64,000 bases of DNA from the NCBI RefSeq assembly GCF_012927745.1, contig NZ_JABBKX010000002.1, positions 409,989 to 473,988 of the forward strand, in the 5' to 3' direction. The notes beneath the pieces are model-generated. The model made no database searches. It saw nothing but the letters and a program-made list of their open reading frames with translations, and had not been told where the DNA came from. Origin of the DNA: Neoroseomonas marina. GTDB taxonomy: Bacteria; Pseudomonadota; Alphaproteobacteria; Acetobacterales; Acetobacteraceae. Of the stretch, positions 47,823 to 56,587 are shown one piece after another. The translations under genes were made by a program, and so were the position numbers. Position 1 is the stretch's first letter. Every line of letters starts with the position of its first letter.

Positions 47823-48154
47823 TGCGGCGCCGCCTGCGGCTTTTCGGCCGGCAATGGCGCTGAGCGCGGCAGTTGCAGCGGACGGATCGGAAGGGACGGG
47901 ACCTGGCGCAGGCGCTCCGTCGCCTCGATGGCGGCGCGTGCGGCGGGGCCGGGCAGGCTGCCCTCCACGGGGGCCCAGTAGCGCATGCCGCCGGCTGGCG
48001 GCGGGGAGCGGGCGGCCAGCGCGGCGGCCTCGACGAAGGCACGGTCGGTCTCGGCGCCGTTCCAGCGGCCGATCGCGACCAGCAGCCCGCCGAGGAAGAT
48101 CATCGCGGCGCCGCCGACGAGGTAGAGCCGCACGCGGGGCAGGGCGTCGTTCAT
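47819..48154 (-). CDS. Unrecognised small membrane protein (operon gene 7)
   Basis: 111 aa from ATG 48154 (ATGA overlap with the preceding stop). One helix at ~9-28 (VRLYLVGGAAMIFLGGLLVAIG) is followed by a Pro/Ala-rich soluble tail with RYWAPVEGSLPGPAARAAIE. No family is recognised. It is coupled on both sides, which argues strongly that it is a real gene despite its size. Confidence 0.6.
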   Translation of the reverse strand: MNDALPRVRLYLVGGAAMIFLGGLLVAIGRWNGAETDRAFVEAAALAARSPPPAGGMRYWAPVEGSLPGPAARAAIEATERLRQVPSLPIRPLQLPRSAPLPAEKPQAAPQ

Positions 48155-48705
48155 CGCGCGGCCCCCGGCAGGGCGAGGCGGCGGGCGAGCTCCTCTGCCG
48201 CTCCGGCGGCGCTGGCGCCGCCGGCGGCGAGGCCGGTGATCAGCCCCGGCAGGTCGCGCGCCAGCACCTGGCGGGCCTCGCTTTCCGGTGCGGTGGCGCC
48301 GGCCTCGACCAGGGCGAGCGCCGCGGCGCGTTCGCGCGGGGCCATGCGATCCGCCGCGCGGGCAAGTTCCGACAGCAGCAGAGGCAGGACCGCGGTCTGC
48401 AGTGCCAATCGCTGCGGCGGCGGCAGGGCGGCAGGTGCAGGCGGCGCCGGCGCAGCCGGTGGAGCGTCGCTGGCGATCAGCCGTGTTTCGAGCGCCCGGC
48501 CGGGGCCGGCGGCGAGGACAAGGCCGAGGCCCCCGCCGAGCAACGGCGCGACGACCACGGCGAGCCAGTAGAGGCCCCCGCGCGGCGGCACCGAGGCGCC
48601 AACGATGGCGAGCGCAACGCCGGCGAACAGCAGCACCAGCACCACGCGCCGCTGCCAATCCCCCATCAGGGCCGGTGCCGCGGGTGTGCGGGTCTTCGCG
48701 GCCAT
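48151..48705 (-). CDS. Unrecognised two-helix membrane protein (operon gene 6)
   Basis: 184 aa. Two adjacent helices at ~20-37 and ~45-66 (WLAVVVAPLLGGGLGLVLAA) form a hairpin, followed by a Pro/Ala linker and a helical Ala/Leu-rich domain (LLLSELARAADRMAPRERAA). No known family. It starts 3 bases after the DUF1190 stop. It may form a membrane complex with DUF350 and the two following proteins; that is inference from co-transcription. Confidence 0.6.
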   Translation of the reverse strand: MAAKTRTPAAPALMGDWQRRVVLVLLFAGVALAIVGASVPPRGGLYWLAVVVAPLLGGGLGLVLAAGPGRALETRLIASDAPPAAPAPPAPAALPPPQRLALQTAVLPLLLSELARAADRMAPRERAAALALVEAGATAPESEARQVLARDLPGLITGLAAGGASAAGAAEELARRLALPGAAR

Positions 48706-48708
48706 CGC

Positions 48709-49788
48709 TCAGCCCCCCGAGGAATAGGCGCGGCCCGTCGAGCCGAAGCCTGCGCGGGAGATGGTGGAGGCGGGGCGGGAGACGGTGGTGCCGCTCACCC
48801 GCGACCCTGAGCCGCCGGAATAGACCGCCATCCGGCCGGCGGGGGCGAGGCGCCGTGTCCCGCTGTCCCAGGCCTGCAGCGGACCGGTGCCGCTGGCCGG
48901 TCGATAGGCGGCGGTGGGCTGACGGTCGGCCGTCCAGGTCCAGCCCTGGTAGCGCGGCCCGATGCCGGCATAGGTCCGGCGGTAGCCCGCATTGTATCCG
49001 ATCCACCACCCGGCCCACGATGCGATGCCGGTGGAACCGCTGGTGGCGGCCGGCGGCACGGTCTCGGCCACCGTCATGGTCAGCGCGCTTTCGGGCAGTT
49101 CCACCTCGACGCACTGGCCCCAGGCGGCGCGGCAGCTGTCCTGCGTCGCGAAGCGGTTGGGCAGCGGCACGGGGCTGCGCTCGCAGGCCTGCCATTCGGC
49201 GCTGCAGGTCGCCTCGTCCGGGTAGATCGGGGCGAGGCGGAGATAGGCGAAGGTCAGCGCCGGCGGGGTGGAGGCGCCGCTGGAGACCTGCGCCGCCTGT
49301 ACGTTGCGCGGGGCGGGCTGCGTCGCGAGGGCGGCGCCGGCCTGCTGCACCGGGGCGGGCAGCGCCCAGTAGCGCGCGGCGCGGTCCTGCAGGACCGGTT
49401 CGAGCGTCCGCTGGTCCCCCGGCGCGTTGGTCCAGCCCGCCAGCACGGGGCGCCAGTTGGGGCCGGTGGCGGCGAGGGTCTCGCCCTCGCAGGCGCCGCG
49501 GCCGAAGGTCGCCTCGCAGGCCGCGACGGTGGTGAATTGCGGGCGCGTCGCGGCCTGTTCGCGCGCGATCACCTGTTCGAGCACGTCGCAGCGCGCGGGG
49601 TCCTCGCCGAGGCGGCGATGCGCGGCGCGGCAGGCATCGAGCCGCGCTTCCGTCTGGCCCGGCAGGTCAGGCGGCGGCGCTTCGTCGCAGGCGGTCGCGC
49701 CGATGCCGAGCGTGACCAGCGCCGCGGCCCGCACGGTGCGGGAGCGGCGCCGGGCCACGCCGGCCGTTTCAGCCGGACATGACGGCAT
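48709..49788 (-). CDS. DUF1190 (YgiB/YjfM-like) lipoprotein
   Basis: 359 aa. The N-terminus RAAALVTLGIGATACDEAPP has a lipobox (Cys at 34), so it is probably anchored in the envelope. The mature part holds pairs of conserved Cys (DACRAAHRRLGEDPARC; TVAACEATFGRGACEGE; TCSAEWQACERS; SCRAAWGQC), which suggest disulfides. The C-terminus is Gly/Ser/Thr-rich and ends RAGFGSTGRAYSSGG, the DUF1190 signature. In E. coli the relatives YgiB and YjfM are encoded next to ATP-grasp proteins YgiC and YjfC, as here. Function unknown. It overlaps DUF350 by 20 bp. Confidence 0.8.
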   Translation of the reverse strand: MPSCPAETAGVARRRSRTVRAAALVTLGIGATACDEAPPPDLPGQTEARLDACRAAHRRLGEDPARCDVLEQVIAREQAATRPQFTTVAACEATFGRGACEGETLAATGPNWRPVLAGWTNAPGDQRTLEPVLQDRAARYWALPAPVQQAGAALATQPAPRNVQAAQVSSGASTPPALTFAYLRLAPIYPDEATCSAEWQACERSPVPLPNRFATQDSCRAAWGQCVEVELPESALTMTVAETVPPAATSGSTGIASWAGWWIGYNAGYRRTYAGIGPRYQGWTWTADRQPTAAYRPASGTGPLQAWDSGTRRLAPAGRMAVYSGGSGSRVSGTTVSRPASTISRAGFGSTGRAYSSGG

Positions 49789-50194
49789 TGTTCAGGATCC
49801 CGGCGCCGACCTGCATGAAGGCGATGAAGACCGCCGCACCACCGACCTTGTCCTCCTCGATCTCCTGCTTCAGCCGGCCCGCGAGCAGCGTGGTCAGCAC
49901 GAGATGCGCGAGCAGCTGCACCGCGATGGCGACGATGCACCAGATCACCTGGTCGAGCGGCCCGGCCGCCGAGCGCGCCACCGCCGCGATCGGCAGCACC
50001 ATGCCGACGGCCTTGCCGCCGAAGGCCAGCGCGCAGGGCAGGTTCCCCGCGCGCAGCAGCTCCAGTTCCTTCTGTGGTGTGACGAGCGAGACGATGACGA
50101 GGCCCGCCACCCAGAACGCCGCGCCGAGCGAGAAGGCGACGAGAAAGCTGAGCAGGGTGGCGGGAAAATGAGCGAGGATCTCGGCGGCGGTCAT
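49769..50194 (-). CDS. DUF350 (YjfL-like) membrane protein
   Basis: 141 aa from ATG 50194. Four helices: ~12-33 (LLSFLVAFSLGAAFWVAGLV), ~55-75, ~82-105 and ~120-138. The conserved family stretches LAFGGKAVGMVLPIAAVARS and GGAAVFIAFMQVGAGILNNA are visible. DUF350 proteins lie next to ATP-grasp and DUF1190 genes in many proteobacteria. They may form a membrane channel or sensor, but no activity is proven. Confidence 0.85.
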   Translation of the reverse strand: MTAAEILAHFPATLLSFLVAFSLGAAFWVAGLVIVSLVTPQKELELLRAGNLPCALAFGGKAVGMVLPIAAVARSAAGPLDQVIWCIVAIAVQLLAHLVLTTLLAGRLKQEIEEDKVGGAAVFIAFMQVGAGILNNAVMSG

Positions 50195-50217
50195 CCCGGT
50201 CGTTCCTTCTTGGCGCG

Positions 50218-51402
50218 TCAGCCGCGCAGGATATGGGGCACGAAGCGCGCGGCCGGGCCGGTGACGGGCCCGCGCGATTCGCGGAAGGACAGGCCGGCCG
50301 GCTGCCCGCCGACCATCCAGACCGAGGCCGCGCAATGCACCTGGCCGCGCGCCGAGGGGAAGACCGGCAGCGGGCAATGGGCCTGGTAGAGCAGCGGTCC
50401 GACCTCGGCCTCCGGCACCGCGCCGATCGGCTGGCCGGGGAGGAAGACGTGCTCCCCATCCCAGCCGCGGCGGGGCTTGGCCACGACCTCGCCTTGCGGC
50501 GGACGGTCGAGGAAGGTCGGCAGCAGGTTCGGCGCGCCGGGGAACATGTGCCAGAGGAGGGCCATCATGGTCTTGTCGGCGAGCAGCCTTACCCAGGCGC
50601 CGGGATAGATGCGGGTGCGCGACCGCGGCAGGACCTCGACGTTCGGCTCGTCCTCCATCCAGTCCCAGGGGTAGATCTTGATCATCGCATCCTGGGGTTC
50701 GTCGCGGTCGTCGGTGAAGCGCTGGGCGTCGGCGTCCCAGCCGACCTGCTCGATCGAGCAGATGCGCGCGGCGAGGTTCGTCTTGCCCGCGATCTCCGCG
50801 AGGTATTCGGCGTCGAAGCGTTCGGTGGTGTCGGCGGGACGGCCGTTCGCCTCCGTCGCGCCGCCGCAGGCGATCATGAAGCGCGCGGGCAGGCCGATCT
50901 GCGGGATGTGCTCGGACAGCTTCTCGTAGAGCAGGTTCTCCTGCGAATCCCCGCTCCGGCCGCTGGCCGACTGCCAGGATTCGAACCATTCCCACTGCAC
51001 GAAGGACGCCTCGGCGAGGCCGAAGGGCGAATCCGCCTCGTAGTCCGTCAGCATGGGCGTGCCGTCGGGCGCGAAGGAGAAATCCATCCGCCCGTAGAGC
51101 GGGGCATCCTTGCTGCGCCAGGATTGCGCGATGGCGTCCTGCATCGCGGGGCTCTGGATGCCGAAATAGGCGTAGTCGCCCGAGGCGACGAGTTCCTCGA
51201 CCGCCTGGTAGCAGCGCGCCTGGATGCCCTTGGCGGCCTCGAGCAGCGCATCCGACGCCGCAGCGTCGATCACATAGGCCGCATCCGTCACCCACCACGG
51301 TTCGCCATCGGGGTTCGGGACGTTGAGGCCGAGCTCACGCAGCCGCCCCTCGAAGAGCGAGGGCGTCGTCACAGGTTCGCGCCGGAAGGGCGGATAGGGC
51401 AT
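50218..51402 (-). CDS. Glutathionylspermidine-synthase-like ATP-grasp ligase (copy 1)
   Basis: 394 aa from ATG 51402. It shows the GSP_synth ATP-grasp domain without an N-terminal amidase: LYGRMDFSFAPDGTPMLTDY, EADSPFGLAEASFVQWEW, the IKIYPWDWMEDE block, MMALLWHMFPGAPNLLP and VAKPRRGWDGEHVFL. Relatives are YgiC and YjfC of E. coli, which probably ligate an amine to a carboxyl group, but no product is established. It starts 11 bp after a paralogue (about 35-40% similar by eye). Confidence 0.88.
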   Translation of the reverse strand: MPYPPFRREPVTTPSLFEGRLRELGLNVPNPDGEPWWVTDAAYVIDAAASDALLEAAKGIQARCYQAVEELVASGDYAYFGIQSPAMQDAIAQSWRSKDAPLYGRMDFSFAPDGTPMLTDYEADSPFGLAEASFVQWEWFESWQSASGRSGDSQENLLYEKLSEHIPQIGLPARFMIACGGATEANGRPADTTERFDAEYLAEIAGKTNLAARICSIEQVGWDADAQRFTDDRDEPQDAMIKIYPWDWMEDEPNVEVLPRSRTRIYPGAWVRLLADKTMMALLWHMFPGAPNLLPTFLDRPPQGEVVAKPRRGWDGEHVFLPGQPIGAVPEAEVGPLLYQAHCPLPVFPSARGQVHCAASVWMVGGQPAGLSFRESRGPVTGPAARFVPHILRG

Positions 51403-51413
51403 GGCGGCCGCGT

Positions 51414-52574
51414 CTACAGGATGACGTGCGGCACGAAGCGGTCCTCGAAGGTCGTCACCCTGTCGTCCCCCTCCCGGATCCCGAGGCCGGCCGGTTCGTC
51501 GCCGACCATCCAGACGCCCATGACGGGATAGGCGAGGCCCTTCGGCGTCGTGTGTCCCGGCAGCGGCGCCCATTGTTGCCAGATGGTGGGCGAGGGGGGC
51601 AAACCTTCCGCGACCTCGGTCGATTCATCCCGCGCGGTCCCCTCGACCGTCATGCCCCATCCTTCGAGCCCCAGCGCCGGCTTGCCGATGGCCGGCCCAT
51701 CGATCGCCGCGCGGTCGAGCGAGGCGGGCAGCAGCAGAGGATGGCGCGGGAACATCTCCCAGAGTGTGACGAGGATCGCCTTGCTCGCGTGCAGCATCCG
51801 CCGCGCCGGTTCGATCCAGCGCGTGCGGCCGAGCGGCAGCAGCCGGCCGCCTTCCTCGGCATCGAGCCAGTCCCAGGGATAGAGCTTGAAGCAGGCGGCG
51901 AGCGGGGCGCCGTCCGGCGTGACGAAGCCGGTCTCGGCCTGCCAGGAGATGTCGTCGACGGGCAGGAATTCGGCCTCGTGCCCCGCGGCGCGGGCGGTGG
52001 CCATGAGGTAGGCGACCTGGGCGATCTCGTCCTCGCGGTCGCGTTCGGCGGCGAAGTGGATCAGGTGTGGCAGACCCATCCGCGGCCAGCGCGCGACCAG
52101 CGCGTCGTCGATCGCGTTCCACTGGTCGCTGCCGGGCGCGTCGGGGGATTCCTCGAACCAGGCCAGTTGCACCGTCGCGGCCTCGAGCAGCGCGGCGGGC
52201 GTCTCGGCGTTGAACTCGTACAGTTTGACCGAGCCGTCGGCGGGATCGAGGCGGAAGTCGAAGCGGCCGTAGAGCGAGGGTTCCTCGAGACGATGGGATT
52301 CCTCGACGAGCGCAGCGAGGCGCGGGGTGAAACCGAAGGCCGCGTAGTCGCCGCGCGCGACGACGCGGTCGACGGCCGCGGCGATCATGCCGTTCAACTC
52401 GCGCGCGGCCGCCTCCATCGTCGTGACGGCTTCGGGCGTGACCGCGTAGCAGGCGTCGCGCGCCCAGTATTCGCGGCCGTCCGGGGTGTGGAAGGTGAAG
52501 CCGAGCGCTTCGGCGCGCCGCGGGAAGGCGTCGTCGCGTCGCAGCGTGCGACGGGCGATGGCGAGCGCGGTCAT
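51414..52574 (-). CDS. Glutathionylspermidine-synthase-like ATP-grasp ligase (copy 2)
   Basis: 386 aa, ATGA overlap with the regulator stop. The same block order as copy 1: LYGRFDFRLDPADGSVKLYE, FNAETPAALLEAATVQLAWF, FKLYPWDWLDAEE, ILVTLWEMFPRHPLLLP and IGKPALGLEGWGMTVEG. Differences: the glycine-rich PRRGWDGE of copy 1 is PALGLEGWG here. Two divergent paralogues in tandem might form a heterodimer or act on different substrates. Confidence 0.86.
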   Translation of the reverse strand: MTALAIARRTLRRDDAFPRRAEALGFTFHTPDGREYWARDACYAVTPEAVTTMEAAARELNGMIAAAVDRVVARGDYAAFGFTPRLAALVEESHRLEEPSLYGRFDFRLDPADGSVKLYEFNAETPAALLEAATVQLAWFEESPDAPGSDQWNAIDDALVARWPRMGLPHLIHFAAERDREDEIAQVAYLMATARAAGHEAEFLPVDDISWQAETGFVTPDGAPLAACFKLYPWDWLDAEEGGRLLPLGRTRWIEPARRMLHASKAILVTLWEMFPRHPLLLPASLDRAAIDGPAIGKPALGLEGWGMTVEGTARDESTEVAEGLPPSPTIWQQWAPLPGHTTPKGLAYPVMGVWMVGDEPAGLGIREGDDRVTTFEDRFVPHVIL

Positions 52575-55438
52575 CGCGCGGCGCGGCGCGGGGCCTTGGC
52601 GGCTGGCGCCTCGAACGTCGCGAGCAGTTCGGCCCCGCGCCGCAGATCGGCGGTCCCGAATCCTTCGGTGAAACGGCCGAGCACGGGAGCGAGCAGGCCG
52701 TGCGCTTCCGCACCGCGGCGCCGGGCGGCGAGCAGGCGGGCGCCGCTCGTTGCGGCGCGCAGTTCCCAGGCGGGCACGCCCTGTTCACGCGCCAGCGCCA
52801 GGGATGCCTCGAAAAGGGCCCCGGCGTCGGGGCGCGCGAGGGCGATGAGCGCCTCCCCCTTCAGGCGCAGCAATTCGGGCAGGCACCAGCGCTCGCCTGT
52901 CGCCTCGCAGCGCGCCAGCGCCTCCTCGATGACGGCGAGGCCGTCCTCCGCCTGGCCCTGCGCGATCAGGCAGTCGCCGAGCGCGGCGAGGAAGGCGGTG
53001 AGGTACTGGGTGAAATGGGCGCGGCGGAGCTCCTCCACCGCGTCGCGCAGCAAGGGCAACCCAGTCTCAGGTCGTCCCGTGCGGGCGAGGAACTCGCCCT
53101 CGAACCCGTCGGCATAGGCGCGCCAGACATCGAGCGCCTGCGCCCCCGTATGGCGGCGCAGCAGCGCGAGATGCCGCGCTGCGGCGGCATGGTCGCCCGC
53201 GAGCAGCGCGATCGGGCAGGCCGCCTGCGCGAGCACGTTGCACAGCGACAGGGTATGGCTCAGCGAGATCGCGCGCGCGACGCTCGCCTCGACCTCCTGG
53301 AGCGCCTGGTCGGGGAAGCCCTGCAGCCACAGGATGCGCGCGCGGGTGATGCGCGCGGTGACGAGCTGGTCGAACTGGTAGCGCACCACATGCGACCGCC
53401 GCGACGGCGCGACGTAGCGTTCGATCATATGGTCGATATGCGCCCGGGCGCGGGCCTGCTCGCCGAGGAAATGCAGCGAGGCGCCGGTCATGCGTTCGCC
53501 CACCAGGCGGTCGGTCGCGTCGGCCTCCTCCGAGGCCATCAGGGCGCGGAAGCGGTCGGCGATGGCAAGCGCCTCGCGGAAGGCGCCGTGGTTGGTGCGG
53601 TCGGCCCAGAGCGCCCAGAGCGCGCGCTGCTGGTAGTCGCGGTCGCCCAGCGCTTCCGCAAGGTCGAGCGCGGCGCGCCATGCCGCCGTGCTGCGTTCGA
53701 CGCGACCGATCGCGTACATCTGCGTCCAGCCCAGCGCGGCCTGCAGCTGCATGCGGCGTCGATCGTCAGCCGGCTGGCCGGGGCCGAGGGCGGCGAGCGC
53801 GCGCTCGGCCCAGGCGATGCCTTCGTCGACGAGCGAGAGCTGGAACCACAGCGGCACGGCCGCGACGGTGAGCGCGACGCCGAGATCCGGATCGCCGGCG
53901 GGGCCGAAGGCCCAGACGAGCGCGGCGCGCAGATCGTCGACGCGGCGGGCATAGGTGCCGAGCCATTCGGCGGTGGGACGGGTCTCCCATTCCGCGGCGG
54001 CCTGTTCGAACAGGCTGCGGTGGAAAGCGGCGTGGCATTGCGACGCGCAAGCGGCCTCCCCGCTGTCCTTCAGCCTTTCGCGTGCATAGGCGCGGGTGGT
54101 GTCGAGCAGCCGGTAGGTCACGCCGAGGTCGCCCGCTTCGGTCGCGATCAGCGACTTGGCGACGAGACAGGCCACGTCGTCCTCGAAGCCGGCGTCGTCG
54201 GCCGGGGGCCGCAGGGCGACGGCGCGCGCCGCGGCGAGGGTGAAGCCGCCGGCGAAGACGGCCAGGCGCCGCAGGATGGCCTTCTCAGGTTCCGTCAGGG
54301 TGCCGTAGCTCCAGTCCAGCGCCGCGCGCAGCGTCTGGTGGCGCGGCAGGGCGGTGCGGCGGCCGCGCATCAGGACACGCAGCCGGTCGTCCAGCAGCGT
54401 CGCCAGTTCCTGCAGTCCGAAGGCGTCCATGCGCCCGGCCGCGAGTTCGATCGCAAGCGCGATGCCGTCGAGGCGGCGGCAGATGTCGGCGACCAGCGGG
54501 GCCTGCGCGTCGGTCAGCGTGAAGCCGCCGAGGCTCGCGGCGGCACGCTCGACGAACAACTGCACCGCGGGGAAGCGCATCGCCTCGGCGGCGGTGAGCG
54601 TCGGGATCGCCGGCGGCAGGCCGAGAGGTGGCATGCGCTGCACCCATTCGCCCTCGGCGCGCAGCGCCTCGCGACTCGTCGCGAGGATGGCCGAGCCGGG
54701 CGCGCCGCGCAGCAGCACCTCGGCGAGGTGGGCCGCGGCCTCGACCACGTGCTCGCAGCTGTCGAGGAGGAGGAGGTGGCGCCGGCCCTGCACGGCGGCG
54801 AGCAGCCCCTCGGTGTGCCGTTCGGCGCGAATCGCGAGCCCAAGGGCGGCGGTGACGGCGCTCGAGACCAACAGCGGGTCGCTCACCGGCGCCAGGTCGA
54901 CGAAGATCACGCCGTCGGGATAGGTGGCGGCGAGGTCTTCCGCCACGGCGAGCGCGACCGTCGTCTTGCCGATTCCACCGGGCCCGACGATGGTCACGAG
55001 ACGCCGCTGCCGCAGATGCGCGGCGAGATCGCGCACCATCTCCTCCCGGCCGATCAGGCGCGTGAGCGGTGCGGGAAGCGTCGTGTTGCCGGGCGGTTCC
55101 ACCGGGGCGGTGGTCGGGGCCGGCGCGTCGAGCGTGCCGACGAAGCTGTAGCCGCGGCCCGGCACGTTCATCACGAGGCGTCGGCCGCCCTGCCCGTCCC
55201 CCAGTGCCTTGCGCAGCGCGGCGACGTGGACGCGCAGGCTCGCTTCCTCGACGGTGGTGCCGGGCCAGGCGCGCGCGATCAGATCGTCCTTGGGCACCAC
55301 CTCGCCCGCACGCGCGACGAGCGCGATGAGGATGTCGAGCGCACGGCTGCCCACCCGCACCATCCGGCCGCCTTCCAGAAGGAGGCGACGATCGGGGTCG
55401 AGTTGGAATCCGCCGAAGCTGAGCACGCGCCCGGACAC
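52571..55438 (-). CDS. Winged-helix / NTPase / TPR transcriptional regulator
   Basis: 955 aa. Residues ~5-105 are an OmpR/PhoB-like winged helix (SRALDILIALVARAGEVVPK, ASLRVHVAALRKALGDGQGG, VPGRGYSFVG). Then comes a STAND-type NTPase with Walker A GPGGIGKTT (152-160), HLLLLDSCEHV (Walker B region, D226) and ATSREAL sensor, followed by helices rich in TPR-like repeats to the C-terminus. Such proteins are inactive until a ligand and ATP cause assembly. It heads the ATP-grasp operon and is divergent from the catabolic operon starting at 55574; either or both may be targets. Confidence 0.88.
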   Translation of the reverse strand: MSGRVLSFGGFQLDPDRRLLLEGGRMVRVGSRALDILIALVARAGEVVPKDDLIARAWPGTTVEEASLRVHVAALRKALGDGQGGRRLVMNVPGRGYSFVGTLDAPAPTTAPVEPPGNTTLPAPLTRLIGREEMVRDLAAHLRQRRLVTIVGPGGIGKTTVALAVAEDLAATYPDGVIFVDLAPVSDPLLVSSAVTAALGLAIRAERHTEGLLAAVQGRRHLLLLDSCEHVVEAAAHLAEVLLRGAPGSAILATSREALRAEGEWVQRMPPLGLPPAIPTLTAAEAMRFPAVQLFVERAAASLGGFTLTDAQAPLVADICRRLDGIALAIELAAGRMDAFGLQELATLLDDRLRVLMRGRRTALPRHQTLRAALDWSYGTLTEPEKAILRRLAVFAGGFTLAAARAVALRPPADDAGFEDDVACLVAKSLIATEAGDLGVTYRLLDTTRAYARERLKDSGEAACASQCHAAFHRSLFEQAAAEWETRPTAEWLGTYARRVDDLRAALVWAFGPAGDPDLGVALTVAAVPLWFQLSLVDEGIAWAERALAALGPGQPADDRRRMQLQAALGWTQMYAIGRVERSTAAWRAALDLAEALGDRDYQQRALWALWADRTNHGAFREALAIADRFRALMASEEADATDRLVGERMTGASLHFLGEQARARAHIDHMIERYVAPSRRSHVVRYQFDQLVTARITRARILWLQGFPDQALQEVEASVARAISLSHTLSLCNVLAQAACPIALLAGDHAAAARHLALLRRHTGAQALDVWRAYADGFEGEFLARTGRPETGLPLLRDAVEELRRAHFTQYLTAFLAALGDCLIAQGQAEDGLAVIEEALARCEATGERWCLPELLRLKGEALIALARPDAGALFEASLALAREQGVPAWELRAATSGARLLAARRRGAEAHGLLAPVLGRFTEGFGTADLRRGAELLATFEAPAAKAPRRAAR

Positions 55439-55573
55439 GCCTGCCGTTCTCCCTGCCTTGTCCGCTGCGCGCGCAGTTTGCGTCAGCGAACACGGATTTG
55501 CATCGCTTAACTCGCGCCGTGAAGCGCGGTCGCGGAAGGTTCACGCCGTGCTGCAGGACAAGGGGCCGCGCGA
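55439..55573. promoter_or_regulatory. Shared divergent control region with a 12-bp palindrome
   Basis: 135 bp separate two divergent operons. CTGCGCGCGCAG (55464-55475) is a perfect 12-bp palindrome about 26 bases before the regulator start. Less GC-rich DNA with ATTTGCATCGCTTAACTCG lies at ~55495-55513. The arrangement fits binding of the regulator to its own promoter and the opposite one; no -35/-10 pair stands out. AAGGGG lies ~8 bases before the GTG at 55574. Confidence 0.4.
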
Positions 55574-56551
55574 GTGACCGGATTGCAGGCATCCCGCCGC
55601 GACGCCGCCCATGTGCTCGACAGCGCCGTGGCTGCCTTCCTGGCCGGGATCGCGCGCGACGGGAGCGGGCCGATGGCCGCAGCGGACATCGCCGGCACGC
55701 GCGTCGCGTTGGCGCGGCTGCAATCCGTGCCGGTCGATGCGCCGCAGGTGGCAACCGAGGACCTGGACCTTCCCGTCGGTCCCACGGGGCGGGTGGGCAT
55801 CCGCATCCTGCGGCCCGCGATCGCGAACGGACGGCCGCTGCCCTTCATCCTGTACCTGCATGGCGGCGGATGGATCATGGGGGGCAAGGCGACCCATGAC
55901 CGGCTGATGCGCGACCTCGTGGAGGGCAGCGGCGCTGTGGTGGTCTGCGTCGACTATGCCCTGGCGCCCGAAGTGACCTATCCGGCGCAGATCGAGCAGG
56001 CGTACGCGACCTTGCGATACCTGGCGGCACATGCGGCGGATCATGGCCTGGATGCGTCACGGATCGCCGTCGCCGGCGATTGCGCGGGCGGCACCATGGC
56101 CGCGGCGGTGGCGATGCTGGCCAAGCAGCGGCGTGGACCGGAGATCGTCTTCCAGCTTCTGTTCTACCCGATCCTGGCCGAGCCGCAGCCGACCGACGGT
56201 GCGTCGGGGCCCTGGCTGAACCGCGCGATGATCTGTCGCTATATCGACGCGGCCTTCCCTGATCCGGCAAGTCGCCGGCTGCCGACCGCCTTCCCGCTGC
56301 TTGCGACGCCCGAGGCGCTGAACGACCTGCCGCCGGCGCTGGTGATCGTCGCGGAGGCCGATCCGCTGTGCGGCCAGGGCGAGGACTACGCGCGCCGCCT
56401 GGTCGAGGCCGGGGTGCGCGCCACCGCGACGCGCCACCTCGGCACCATTCACGATTTCGTGGCGCTGAACGCGCTGGCCGATACCCCCGCGGCGCGGGGC
56501 GCGATCGCGGAGGCGACCGCAGCGCTGCGCCAGGCGCTCTACGGACCCTAG
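55574..56551 (+). CDS. HSL-family alpha/beta hydrolase with Cys in the nucleophile position
   Basis: 325 aa from GTG 55574. The oxyanion motif is YLHGGGW (95-100). The nucleophile elbow reads GDCAGG (C170) where the family has GDSAGG; the DNA codon is TGC. Asp in IVAEADPLCGQGEDY and His in GTIHDFVALNAL complete the triad. Natural Cys substitution in this family is uncommon and would change or abolish esterase activity. First gene of the divergent catabolic-looking operon. Confidence 0.88.
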   Translation: MTGLQASRRDAAHVLDSAVAAFLAGIARDGSGPMAAADIAGTRVALARLQSVPVDAPQVATEDLDLPVGPTGRVGIRILRPAIANGRPLPFILYLHGGGWIMGGKATHDRLMRDLVEGSGAVVVCVDYALAPEVTYPAQIEQAYATLRYLAAHAADHGLDASRIAVAGDCAGGTMAAAVAMLAKQRRGPEIVFQLLFYPILAEPQPTDGASGPWLNRAMICRYIDAAFPDPASRRLPTAFPLLATPEALNDLPPALVIVAEADPLCGQGEDYARRLVEAGVRATATRHLGTIHDFVALNALADTPAARGAIAEATAALRQALYGP

Positions 56552-56587
56552 CGGCGCCGCCGGCGCCCGCACCGACAGGAGAACCCC

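Noticed and set aside
52700..55510. 936-aa open frame on the plus strand
   Set aside because: It is the exact antisense of the winged-helix/NTPase/TPR regulator, whose motifs are unambiguous on the minus strand.
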